From Chara braunii (lineage: Eukaryota > Streptophyta > Charophyceae > Charales > Characeae), in contig BFEA01000632.1 of the NCBI GenBank assembly GCA_003427395.1, positions 519,095-563,636 of the forward strand: a stretch of 44,542 bases of DNA, written 5' to 3'. The position numbers and the translations under genes are program-made. A model generated the notes under the pieces. The model searched no databases, was not told the origin of the DNA, and worked only from the letters and a program-made list of their open reading frames with translations. Shown one piece after another: positions 34,979 through 44,542 of this stretch. The first letter of the stretch is position 1, and each line of letters opens with the position of its first letter.

Positions 34979-36069
34979 TGTGAGGATTGAGCCCTCAAGT
35001 AGGGGCCTTGCCATGATGTACAGGTTCTGGGCTAATGCCCCAGCAAGCCTAGTGCCCGCCCTAAGTGAAGGCGGGCCAGCAAATCAACAAGAGCCCTCTA
35101 TGCAAACATTTCCCGAAGTGGGCCTCTAAGTGAAGGCGGGCCAGCAAATCAACAAGAGCCCTCTATGCATACAGTTGCAGCACGCCAGTTGGTTGGAGTG
35201 CACTGAGTCTCAACTTTCAGCAAATGCTGGAAACCCAGGGCCTCTGAGTTAGTTAGGGCCTGGGTGCTCGAACGTGAGGCCGACAATGCATGCTGGGTAT
35301 AGAGGCCGAAAATGCCAAAGGGAAATCGGTCCACTATCTAAATCTGAATGCAGGCCTTGATGAAAAAGGCGCAACTGCATTGCCCCGGGCCTCAGCTGTA
35401 TCGGGCTGTGTTCAGCCACTGGGGCCCAGTCGCAGGCTGAAGGGAGGCCGCCCACACGCAGCACTGGCATATAGGCAATCAGGGCGAGTGGGCAGGGATC
35501 CTTGGCCAATGCAGGCATTGCCGACACGCTGCGCGAGTGCGTATGCTGCGCTATGTAAAGCTGCGTTGGGCATGAGGGAGACAGGCAGCGCTAATACGGT
35601 GGTGTGCTGCTTGGGCGCAAGGCGCTGGCGGCCATAGCCGGGCTGCTGGCGGGCAAAGGGGAGGTGAGGGCGAAGGTGGTTCTTCGGAGGTGAAGGGCGT
35701 TGTGTGGGTAACAAGGGAGAGTGTGGGTGAAGAGGACACATACCTGGTGGAGGTGGAGGTCGGCATTGGTGTTGACATCATCACTCGCTGGTAGTCAAGT
35801 TGTCTGGTTGCTTTCATTGCTGTAGTTGTAGGCTAGGTTGTAGAGTAGATAGGCCGTCTGGCGCCATTCATAAGAGAGGGCTACATTGGGTTATGCTGTT
35901 GGTGTTGCCTTGTTGGGGATGGACATTGACTCACAATTCTTTTGTATCATTCTCAATTGGATGGTTACTCGGTTTCATTGTGTTATCTGCTTTGGCTTTG
36001 ACTACTTGGACTTCAATGTGATTTTGCATTCTGGATTTTTGTGCTTCGTCCATATTCATGTTCCTTGCA
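34979..36069 (+). repeat. 5' LTR
   Basis: The 1091-bp LTR has TG..CA ends. It differs from the 3' LTR by carrying a second tandem copy of a 44-bp segment (35061-35104 and 35126-35169, period 65). Many of the differences are T or A here where the 3' LTR has C or G. A promoter is expected inside, but I cannot place a TATA box with confidence. Confidence 0.92.
35061..35169. repeat. 65-bp-period duplication unique to the 5' LTR
   Basis: CTAAGTGAAGGCGGGCCAGC through CCCTCTATGCA occurs twice here and once in the 3' LTR. Because the two LTRs were identical at integration, the difference arose afterwards, or is an assembly difference. Confidence 0.88.
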
Positions 36070-36072
36070 ATT

Positions 36073-36084
36073 TGGTATCGGAGC
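36073..36084 (+). promoter_or_regulatory. Primer-binding site, initiator tRNA-Met type
   Basis: TGGTATCGGAGC starts three bases after the LTR end. It matches the usual plant site TGGTATCAGAGC except for one base. Here the 3' end of the tRNA would prime minus-strand DNA synthesis. Confidence 0.85.
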
Positions 36085-37364
36085 TGGTTTGATCGCCACT
36101 TACCTTTGGCACGCTGGCGTTATATAGACTTGGTGCGTTGATGATGCTTCTTCGCAGTTGGTACTTGTGACGTCAGGCCACATAGGCGCACGCCCTGGGT
36201 AGAGAGGGGTGCGCCGGAAGACTACAAACGACATTATTAGCCGTGGTGACAAGCGGAATGTATGATTGGTGATGAGAGCATGCTGATGTGGCATTTGGCT
36301 GAGGTGGCACTGCATTGCGTTGTGAGTGGTACCGAGGCCAAGACCGGTCATCAAATGCACACTCAACTCAATTGGTGAGAAATTTGTGGTTGGGGGCAGC
36401 TATTTCCAGGTACGTTGTTCCCTTACCTTATCTACTCTCTCAATCTCTTCTTACCGTGAGCAAGTGAGTCCAACTTGAGAGTCCTCTCTTTTGGTGAGGT
36501 GTCGTGAGCGCGTTACCTTGAGAGACGACAATCTTCCCGGAAGCATCTGGAAGGAGTAAGGGCGGTGCCTCTGAAGGGCCCTGGTCGAAGCACTGGGTCA
36601 CGGTCACCATGCCAACCCAATGGGAGTAGGTCACGCATGCGATGGCTGCTGTCCATTAAGGCACTTCCTGCGCCAAATAGAAGTTTTGCCGGGTGTGTCA
36701 GCCTTGTATGAAACACTTACCAGACCGTCTATAAACATTTCTGGTTGGGGACTCGGATTGTTTCTGGCTGTGGTCGTCGTCCTGAATGTGACGTTAAAGA
36801 ATTCCTGAAGAGATGGGGGCGCTCTATAAATTCCTCCTGATCAGCCAGATTAACCGAGTGTAAGGCTCGTTTCCGTACGAGGGTAAATAAGAGTGGGCTG
36901 GCTGGCTTGCTCGGCTTTGACTTGGGCACAGGGGTGGGTCGATACACACACGAAGACACTGCTCGCTCAATGATGTTGTTCGGTATGTTGGATGGAGGGG
37001 AGGGTAGGTTATAATTGGTGCTCAACTGAATACACAACCATACCCACTCATCATACATCTGCTACATTGTCTTTTTGTACTTTTGATTAGTTGGTGGACA
37101 GACTGCTAACCTCACAGACAAATTAGATTAGGACTGTTGTATGCTACCATAACCAGTTCTGTCTAATACTGTTGTAAGTGAACCAATCAGAGTACATCTA
37201 GACAATGTAGACAATCTGTGTGAATGTTGTAGTCATGCCACTTGATCGGTACAGTAGGGGACTTGTCAGACACAACTATTGTTAGAAAATTAGGTGCCGG
37301 TCAGATACATGCTATGGTAGGATTCCACTAGGGGATTCTAGTGCAGATACTATCTGCCTAACTA
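36085..37364 (+). other. Untranslated leader of the retrotransposon
   Basis: There are about 1.3 kb between the primer-binding site and the first Gag codon, without a long open frame. The stretch includes GATGTGGCATTTGG and GAGGTGGCACTG near 36283-36310, similar in style to the leader relic at 25789-26650. Packaging signals would be expected here but cannot be read. Confidence 0.6.
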
Positions 37365-39221
37365 ATGAGTGGGTCAGACCCTGTTGATGATAGAGCTGAC
37401 GATAGGAGACTAACACGTGCAGTGACACTGAGGGTACCGCACGTGTTCCAGGCCTTAGAACCGGGAGAAGAAAGACGGCTACGAAGAGGCCGTGCTCTAG
37501 CAGCAGGAATACAGGAAGCACACAGAGCAGCAAGAGAGCAGGCAACATCAGTCAGAGCAACTGCGATGGCTAACGGCGCAAGCTCTGCTGTGTCATCGTC
37601 TGCATCCTCGTCAAGGACTAATGGGACTCATTTGGGAATGCCAATAAGTTCCACAAGTTCCACGGACACTTCTGGTTCAACAGGCTCTAGACAGTCTTTT
37701 AGTCAAATGGCGGGCTTGCAGTTCAGCCCGTTGACCCCACGTGAGAGGGAGCTCAGAGAGATCCAACAGGTCGAGAGGCTTCGTTAGAAGTTAGAGGAGG
37801 ATCTGAAGAAAGCAACCGATAGAGAAAAAGAGATAAAGAATAGAGCAGCCAGGCTTGAAACGTTAGAGGCTGACAAGGCTGAGTTAGAGGGCTTGGATGA
37901 GTCAGCATTGACTGACCCGCTGAAAACGCTGAAGAAGAATATGTTGTCGCTGCATGCGCATGTGGACAGCAGATTAGACTTCATGCAAAGCACTCTAGAC
38001 CAGATCCTAGACGCAATGACAAGGCCAGGATTCAGGCCACCAGCACAATCGTCGTTGTCGTTATCGGCGATGTCAGGCCCCTTTCCAGTTCAAGTTGGTA
38101 CACAACCAAGTGGTACGTCTGCAGCAGTCGCACAGACTGTTGCATCTTCTTCTCCGGGTCTAGCGGTGGGAACTGCACCACCGCAACAACCTGTTCCACA
38201 ACAGGGACAGCAACAAGGTCAATGGTACCCCAAGACCCCAATGAAACTGCCTCTTGCCTTCTCAGGCGAGAGGAAGGACGAAGAACTCAACACATGGTTG
38301 AGGACAGTCCCGGTTTGGGTAAAGGCCAAGAGGACCTTGCTAGAGGACGAAGTGGTAACTGCTGCATCTTACCTCGAGGGTAAGGCAGCCAAATGGCTAG
38401 ATGGTGTAGTTGTAAAGGCAGGGTACGGGCGACGCATGGCAGACTGGACTAAGTCTCTGACGTTAGACCAGTTCATGGAAATGGTAGAAGCTCGATGGCA
38501 TAATCCACAGGAGGCACAAAGAGTCACTGATGCGATTAACAAGTTGGACCAACGAAAGTTTAAGTCGGTCAGAGAGCTTACGACTACCGTTGAGAGTCTA
38601 ATCCTCGTCCCAGGCATCAACTACAGTGACCAGTTCCTGTTAACTACGTTTGTTAGATGTTTACCTGAGAACATCGGGAACTTACTGGCCAGCGAGGCAC
38701 GCACTGAGTCCCATTCGTTTAAGACGTTGTCTAGGAAAGCCTTAGATTTGGAAGCCACGCTAGGCAATGCTCAACCTACCTCTCAGATTGACACGAGGAA
38801 GAAGAAGAGTCCTCAGGAATGGAAGAAGAAGAGGGCTAAATTGATGATGGTTGAGTCCGATGGGACTCAAACGGAGATCGACGAGCTTACTGACCTGATG
38901 GACTATACAAAGTTTGACGGCGAGGAGGTAGTTGAGGGTAGCACCCTCGCTGCGGTAGTCAAGACTAAGGCAGGTGGCCGAGGGAAGGGCCAACCTAGGA
39001 GTCAAGAAAAAACCGCCTCCAATCAGACCAAGCAGGCTGAATAGGTGAAGGCAGGTCTTGACCAAAACGTGTGGTGTGACCGGCGAGTGCGTGACGCTTG
39101 TATTAATTGCGGGGAATACGGACACTCACAATACAAGTGCCAGAACGTAAAGGTTTTGCAAAAGATACCTCCAAAGATAGGGGCATCTTATTCCCAGGCT
39201 TCAAGCTCAGGAAACGCGTGA
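37365..39221 (+). pseudogene. Gag, interrupted by two TAG stops
   Basis: One frame runs from the ATG at 37365 to the TGA at 39219, broken by TAG at 37785 and at 39042. The first part (37365-37784) is Arg/Ser-rich. The second opens with a highly charged, coiled-coil-like stretch and holds the retrotransposon Gag core: MKLPLAFSGERKDEELNTWL near 38240, then YLEGKAAKW, then KLDQRKFKSVRELTT near 38550. The third carries a CCHC zinc knuckle (CINCGEYGHSQYKC, 39099-39140). In the family this protein forms the particle and binds RNA. Either TAG could come from CAG by a single C-to-T change. The protease frame overlaps the end in the -1 frame. Confidence 0.85.
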
Positions 39222-39976
39222 GGCCAGTGGAAGTTTTAGCGGTTTCTACTCAAGATGACGTGGGCTTGATACCCTCCTCACTTCATGACAAGGCCGAAGC
39301 TAATGACTCCTTAGCCACCCCACAAACACATCTAGACCAAACTATGCTCTGTACGTTAGATGTGTCTGAGGCCTTAGAAGACTTAGAAGGTGAGTGTTCA
39401 AACAAGGACCCTCGCGAGTCTTGGGTGGCACTGAAGAAAGTTCCTAGAGGGGAACATTTCGTGGTGGAAGTGGATGTAGGAGGCCGCAAATGTGGTGCCT
39501 TCATAGACATCGGATCCACACGGAATTACATAAGTCGCGACTGTTTGGAAAGGTTGCACCTACAGGACCGGGTACGACACCTTAGTAGACCTGTAGTATC
39601 TACTTTGGCCAACAAAGAGCGCATGATCGTAACAGACTACATCAAGGACGTAGTCTGTACCTTCTCCTATGGAGGAGGCGAACTTAACCATAAAATCTAG
39701 TTCTTGGTTCGCGACGACTTACCATTCGATATGTTATTAGGCATGTACTACCTCAAAGTTGCTAAGCCCCAGTTTGACTGGGATAAGAAGGTGCTCAAGC
39801 ATAAGTTCCCCGATGGCCGAACTGTCAAATTGACTAAGTTCAAGGCCAGTAGCATTATAGATACCTATGGCTGTTTGTGCGCATCAGCGTTCTACAATTA
39901 TTACAAGCAAAACGAAGAGGAGGGTATGTACCTTGTGTATGTCTCTGAGAAAGGGGAGGCCGTTAAAACACCCTAG
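39107..39976 (+). pseudogene. Aspartic protease region of Pol, interrupted
   Basis: The frame is -1 relative to Gag and overlaps it by about 115 bases. This could be a programmed frameshift or a later one-base loss. The active-site region reads AFIDIGSTRNYIS at 39497-39535: the expected Asp-Ser/Thr-Gly is Asp-Ile-Gly here, so the protease is probably dead. The frame is broken by TAG at 39698 and continues as FLVRDDLPFDMLLGMYYL, which fits the second half of a retropepsin fold. It stops at 39974, where the frame to RT changes by one base. Confidence 0.75.
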
Positions 39977-41287
39977 AGATAGAACGCGTTGCTGCTAAGT
40001 TCCCTGATTTGTTCGAGGAGCCCACAAGAGTTGTTGAAAGGGAAGTCGTCCACGCTATAGAAATCATTTCAGGGAGTAAGACCCCAAAGGGAAGGATCTA
40101 TAGGATGACCCCCGCCGAGTTAGATGAACGTCGGCGACAGCTTAAGGAGCTGACAGAGAAGGGATGGATCCGGCCTAGTACTTCCCCTTACGGATCACCC
40201 GTTTTATTTGTACCAAAGAAGGGGGGTACTTTGAGGATGTGCATTGACTATAGAGGCCTCAATGCCATCACAGTTTAAAACGCAGAGCCTCTACCTCGCA
40301 TAGATGACCTATTGGATAGGGTGCAGGGATGCAAGTACTATAGCAAGATAAACTTGAAATCCAGCTATCATCAGATCGCTCTAAGGCCAGAGGATCAACA
40401 CAAGATAGTTTTTCAGACTCGTTATGGTCTGTATGAGTTTGTAGTGATGCCTTTTTGGTCTTTGTAACGCGCCGGGAACATTCCAGCACGCTATGAATTG
40501 GATCTTCCATGACTATTTAGATAAGTTGGTCGTGGTCTACTTAGACGACATTCTGATCTTTAGTAAGTCTGCCGAGGAGCACGCACAACATGTTGAGAAG
40601 GTACTCTCACTCCTGCGACAGCACAAGTATAAGGTCAACTTAGAGAAGTGCGAGTTTGGCCGCACTAAGATACTATACTTGGGTCATGAAGTATCCGCGG
40701 AGGCGATAAGGCCGGAAGATGCGAAGGTGACTAGTATTCGAGACTGGCCACGACCTCAGACAGTCACTAAGGTCAGATCATTCTTAGGAATGTGCGGCTA
40801 CTATAGAAACTTCGTAAAGAACTATTCTACAGTCGCCTCTCCTTTGACTGATCTAACTCGACTTGACACACCGTGGGACTGGAGTGATGAGTGCGAGGGT
40901 GCTTTCAAGAGATTGAAGCATGCACTCATGAATCATGAGTTCCTCATGGTTCTCGATCCTCAGAAGCCATTCATAGTGACCACTGACGCAAGCCAATACA
41001 GCATTGGCGCAGTGCTGGCTCAACAGGATGGGAAAAAGTTGAGACCGATTGAGTACATGAGTAAGAAGATGCCATCAAAGAAGTTGGCAAAATCCACCTA
41101 CGAAAGGGAACTCTATGCTCTGTATAAAGCATTTGTCCATTGGAGACACTTCCTATTGGGAAGGTTCTTCTACTTGAGGACTGATCATCAGACCCTCAAA
41201 TGGATCAAGACTCAACCGGCTCTTTCTGACGCACTCAAGCGATCGATTGAAGTCATAGACCAATATGACTTCAAGCTGAGTACTTAA
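39977..41287 (+). pseudogene. Reverse transcriptase and RNase H, interrupted
   Basis: The RT lead-in [12 protein letters not shown] starts near 40000, then [20 protein letters not shown] and [15 protein letters not shown] up to a TAA at 40276. The frame continues as [13 protein letters not shown] to a T-run (40452-40456) with one T too many. It resumes with the catalytic YLDDIL at 40538-40555. RNase H follows with TTDASQYSIG near 40978, YERELYALYKAF and DHQTLKWIKTQ near 41180. A one-base loss near 41277 ends this frame. Together these copy the element's RNA into DNA and remove the template in active relatives. All key RT motifs are present but split by one stop and two frame breaks. Confidence 0.88.
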
Positions 41288-42888
41288 AGGGAGAGTACAA
41301 CAAGGTTGCGGATGCACTATCCCGTAGAGCAGACTACCTAGGTGCGCTAGATTCTGACTTTGGCGTATCTGACGAAGTAACTCAATCATTGGTGGGAGCC
41401 TATCAGGAAGACCCTGTCACGATGGACATCATGCGCAAACTTCGGGCAAAAGATAAGGCCACAGAAAGTGAGTTTGTGACGGTGGACGGGTTACTCTATC
41501 TTGATAAGGCAGGAATAAAAAGGTTAGTAGTTCCATCTAGTGAACGTTTGCGTAGTTTATTTTTAGGCGAATGTCATGACGCAACCGGGCACTTTGGCTA
41601 CAAGAAGACGAGTGCTAACTTAGTACAACGATTTTGGTGGCCTGGTATGCTGGATGACGTGAAGAAGTATGTAGAGACTTGTCAGGTCTGTCAGCGGGAT
41701 AAGCCGTGAACTCAAGCATCGCTTGGGTTGTTGAAGCCTTTGTCTATCCCTGCTGGTCTAGGACAGAGTGTCTCCATGGATTTCATGGACACCCTGGTGA
41801 CTAGTAAGAGTGGCAAGAGGCACATCTTCGTCATCATCGACCGATTCACCAAGTACGCTAGACTAGTGGCTATGCCAGAGACCGCAAGAACTGACTACGT
41901 CATCAAGTTGTTCAAAGACAACTGGGTGCGTGACTTTGGTTTACCAAAGTCAATCGTTAGTGACCGAGATGTCCGATTCACAAGTGAGTTGTGGAAGAAG
42001 ACTGCAGAACAGATGGGCAGTCAACTTCAAATGACTTCAGGGAATCATCTCAAAGCCAACGGACAAGCCGAACAAATAAACAGAGTTGTACAGCACTTGC
42101 TGAGGCATTACATCAAGCCCAACCAAGATGATTGGGATGAGAAGTTATCTCTCATCGCCTGCCTATACAACAATGTTATCCATAGCAGTATCGGCGTTAG
42201 TCCTAATCAGCTACATTTGGGATGGAAGCCTAGATCAACACTAGACTTCCTCCTACCTCAAAACCGACCCGCTGCAACTCCAGGCACACTAGAGTATGGT
42301 GTGCAGTATGAGAAGTTGTTGCAAGAGGCTGTCAAGCATAGGAAGAAAGCTCAGCAAGCAATGATTGCTTCTGAGAATCAACATCGTAGACAGTCCACAT
42401 TTCAGGTAGGGGAACGAGTCTGGGTCAAGGCTAGTGAGTTAGGACAGGAGTTCAGAATCTCTCGCAAACTAATGCCTCAGTACTTTGGTCCCTGGGAAGT
42501 CTTGGATATAGTGGGAGATGAGATGGATGGTCCCACATATGTCATTCGCGTCCCTGGACACCTACGCACTCACCCAGTCTTTCATTCCTCAAAGCTTTCA
42601 CCTTTCGCTGAGACTGATCAATTCCCTTCCAGGAGATCGATGCTGCCCCCAACCATGGATGGAAAAGTGGACATCGATGACATTGTGGATCACAGGGATA
42701 TGCTTGTTCCGACGCCGCTGGGTCGAGGAAGACCTTCTAAACCCAAGAGAGAGTACCGCGTCAGATTCAGGCATCATACGGATCCAAAAGAAGATCGGTG
42801 GTTTACCAGGGAGGAACTGATTGAGACAGCTTCTCCGGTGGTGACAGAATATGAAAGGCTATTGAAAGGGAAGGCACCTGCTAAGTAA
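41288..42888 (+). pseudogene. Integrase with chromodomain-like C-terminus, one stop
   Basis: The frame resumes after the break with KVADALSRRADYLG. An HHCC zinc finger spans about 41573-41700 (CHDATGHFGYKK, then WWPGM, then CQVCQRDKP), followed by TGA at 41707, possibly CGA changed to TGA. The core frame (41728-42888, 386 codons) has the expected acidic triad: Asp in MDFMD near 41779, Asp in SDRDVRF near 41962, Glu in ANGQAEQINR near 42070. After a C-terminal domain (PVFHSSKLSPF) comes VDIDDIVDHRDMLV, then YRVRFRHHTD, then RWFTREEL, a divergent chromodomain-like tail. In chromoviruses such tails direct insertion toward particular chromatin. The core is the best preserved part of the element. 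Confidence 0.88.
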
Positions 42889-42906
42889 GCATCTCAACGG
42901 ACTTTC

Positions 42907-42925
42907 GAAGCTAAGGGGGCTGGAA
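42907..42925 (+). promoter_or_regulatory. Polypurine tract
   Basis: GAAGCTAAGGGGGCTGGAA lies directly before the TG of the 3' LTR and is purine-rich except for four bases. It is the expected start point for plus-strand DNA synthesis. Confidence 0.7.
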
Positions 42926-43983
42926 TGTGAGGATTGAGCCCTCAAGTAGGGGCCTTGCCATGATGTACANGTACAGGTTCTGGGCTAATGCCCCAGCAAG
43001 CCTAGTGCCCGCCCTAAGTGAAGGCGGGCCAGCAAATCAACAAGAGCCCTCTATGCAAACATTTCACGAAGTGGGGTTCATACAGTTGCAGCACGCCAGT
43101 TGGTTGGAGTGCACCGAGTCTCGACTTTCAGCAAATGCTGAAAACCCAGGGCCTCTGAGTTAGTTAGACCCCGGGTGCTCAAACGTGAGGCCGACAATGC
43201 ATGCTGGGTATAGAGGCCGAAAATGCCAAAGGGAAATCGGCCCACTATCTGAATCTGGCTGCAGGCCTTGATGAAAGAGGCGCAACCGCATTGCCCCGGG
43301 CCTCAACTGTATCGGGCTGTGGTCAGCCACTGGGGCCCAGTCGCAGGCTGAAGGGAGGCCCCCCACACGCAGCACTGACATATAGGCAAGCAGGGCGAGT
43401 GGGCAGGGATCCTTGGCCAATGCAGGCATTGCCGGCACGCTGCGCGAGTGCGAGGTGTGCTGCGCTATGTAAAGCTGCGTTGGGCATGAGGGAGACAGGC
43501 AGCGTTAATACGGTGGTGCGCTGCCTGGGCGCAGGGCACTGGCGGCCATAGCCGGGCTGCTGGCGGGCAAAGGGGAGGTGAGGGCGAAGGTGGTTCTTCG
43601 GAGGTGAAGGGCGCTGTGTGGGTAACAAGGGAGAGTGTGGGTGAAGAGGACACGTACCTGGTGGAGGTGGAGGTCGGCATTGGTGCTGACATCATCACTC
43701 GCTGGTAGTCAAGTTGTCTGGTAGCTTTCATTGCTGTAGTTGTAGGCTAGGCTGTAGAGTGGATAGGGCGCCTGGTGCCATTCATAAGAGAGGGCTACAT
43801 TGGGTTATGTTGTTGGTGTTGCCTTGTTGGGCATGGACATTGACTCACGATTCTTCTGTATCATTCTCAATTGGATGGTTACTCGGTTCCATTGTGCTAT
43901 TTGCTTTGGCTTTGACTACTTGGACTTCAGTGTGATTCTGCATTCTGGATTTCTGTGCTTCGTCCATATTCATGTTCCTTGCA
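42926..43983 (+). repeat. 3' LTR
   Basis: The 1058-bp LTR has TG..CA ends and is about 95% identical to the 5' LTR by eye. It lacks the 65-bp-period duplication. An N at 42970 sits between TGTACA and GTACAG; the 5' LTR has only one such stretch, so this looks like an overlapping join left in the assembly. Confidence 0.92.
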
Positions 43984-44428
43984 CGTTGAGGGCCGACTTC
44001 TCAAAATAGGGAGGTCCGGCGCAACGAAACAGTCGTTTTGCAAAAGGCAACTTTGGCGATTTTCTGTCCTCAGAGGAATCCGCAGAAAAATCTAAAATTT
44101 TAAGAATCCATAGACGACGTCATGTTCATTCCAGGAAAAATATCAGAACATTTTCAAAAAATCATTTAGACCGCAAAATAATCGTCACACCGATTCGGCA
44201 CATTTTCTATTTTTGCCACTCAGCCATGCGTGAGCCAACTGAAAAACTTCTCCAAATTCAGGGAGTTTTCTCGCTCGGAAGAAACCGTGAAAAAACCTGA
44301 AAATTGGAGTGCTCCTATATTTTCTTGTGACTTTCCATTAAAAATACTAAATAAATTTTAATAAATCATTCCAACTGTGAAATAGATCACGACTGCAATT
44401 TGACCCATATTTCAATTTTGCTATTCAG

Positions 44429-44430
<2 letters not shown>
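43984..44430. other. Right flank of the retrotransposon; no gene seen
   Basis: It begins with CGTT, the probable target duplication. AACTTCTCCAAATTCAGGGA near 44248 resembles the CTCTCCGA-type repeats at 32978-33345, suggesting the same repeat family in a diverged form. Nothing else is recognised. Confidence 0.45.

Positions 44431-44493
<63 letters not shown>
44431..44493. repeat. (TC)n microsatellite
   Basis: A pure TC run near the end of the window, followed by a C-run and more pyrimidine-rich DNA to 44542. Confidence 0.95.
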
Positions 44494-44497
<4 letters not shown>

Positions 44498-44542
44498 CAG
44501 TGGTAGCGTCCCCCCCTCCCTCTCTCTTATCTCTCTTTCTTT

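Larger units (their letters stand above)
34979..43983 (+). mobile_element. Ty3/gypsy LTR retrotransposon, full-length, inactive (9.0 kb)
   Basis: Seen: two LTRs (34979-36069 and 42926-43983) begin TGTGAGG and end TTGCA. A primer-binding site follows the left LTR and a purine-rich tract precedes the right. Between them lie Gag, protease, RT, RNase H, integrase and a chromodomain-like tail on one strand. CGTT flanks both ends (34975-34978 and 43984-43987), a probable 4-base (or imperfect 5-base) target duplication. Gag-pol order with integrase last places it in Ty3/gypsy. Stops at 37785, 39042, 39698, 40276 and 41707 and frame breaks near 39974, 40452-40456 and 41277 disable it. By eye the LTRs differ at about 44 of some 920 aligned positions, mostly transitions, so it is not a recent arrival. 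Confidence 0.92.

Noticed and set aside
35290-35637. 115-codon frame inside the LTR (also at 43201-43551)
   Set aside because: It is repeated because the LTR is repeated, has no family features, and overlaps opposite-strand frames of similar length.

Overview
The window looks like nuclear DNA of a streptophyte (green-plant lineage). I favour a charophyte alga of the Chara type, but this is inference. The evidence is a four-exon gene resembling a land-plant protein family, a Ty3/gypsy retrotransposon primed by initiator tRNA-Met, a Myb/SANT-like relic, long repeat-filled introns, many microsatellites, and no bacterial-style operons. Coding density is very low and most of the DNA is transposon-derived.

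The main result is one gene on the + strand, 5273-18891, assembled by eye from four exons (5273-5637, 14173-14596, 16585-16696, 18596-18891). All three introns are GT-AG and all three phases fit, giving 398 residues. The protein has an Ala-rich N-terminus, an acidic stretch, two conserved helical motifs and a C-terminal membrane anchor. It resembles a conserved plant family of unknown function. Its 8.5-kb first intron holds several MITEs (one nested in another), two fold-back/inverted-repeat elements, minisatellites and a broken Myb/SANT-like gene.

Layout: 1-2440 is AT-rich and made largely of two diverged direct copies of one repeat. 2700-4700 holds SINE-like units and minisatellites. 5273-18891 is the gene. 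18892-25060 is mostly unassigned, with microsatellites, an 800-base gap and one MITE. 25064-26650 is an LTR with primer-binding site and leader from a lost retrotransposon. 28450-30690 holds a tandem duplication and a decayed gypsy pol. 30845-32500 is the 3' part of a LINE, containing a perfect 35-bp inverted duplication. 32596-34411 holds a MITE and two inverted-repeat elements. 34979-43983 is a structurally complete but broken 9.0-kb Ty3/gypsy element with two LTRs. The end carries a CT array.

The retrotransposon has Gag, protease, reverse transcriptase, RNase H, integrase and a chromodomain-like tail in the usual order, but five in-frame stops and three frame breaks make it inactive as sequenced. 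Its two LTRs differ at roughly 5% of positions, mostly transitions. I found no rRNA, intact tRNA, CRISPR array or prokaryotic gene.
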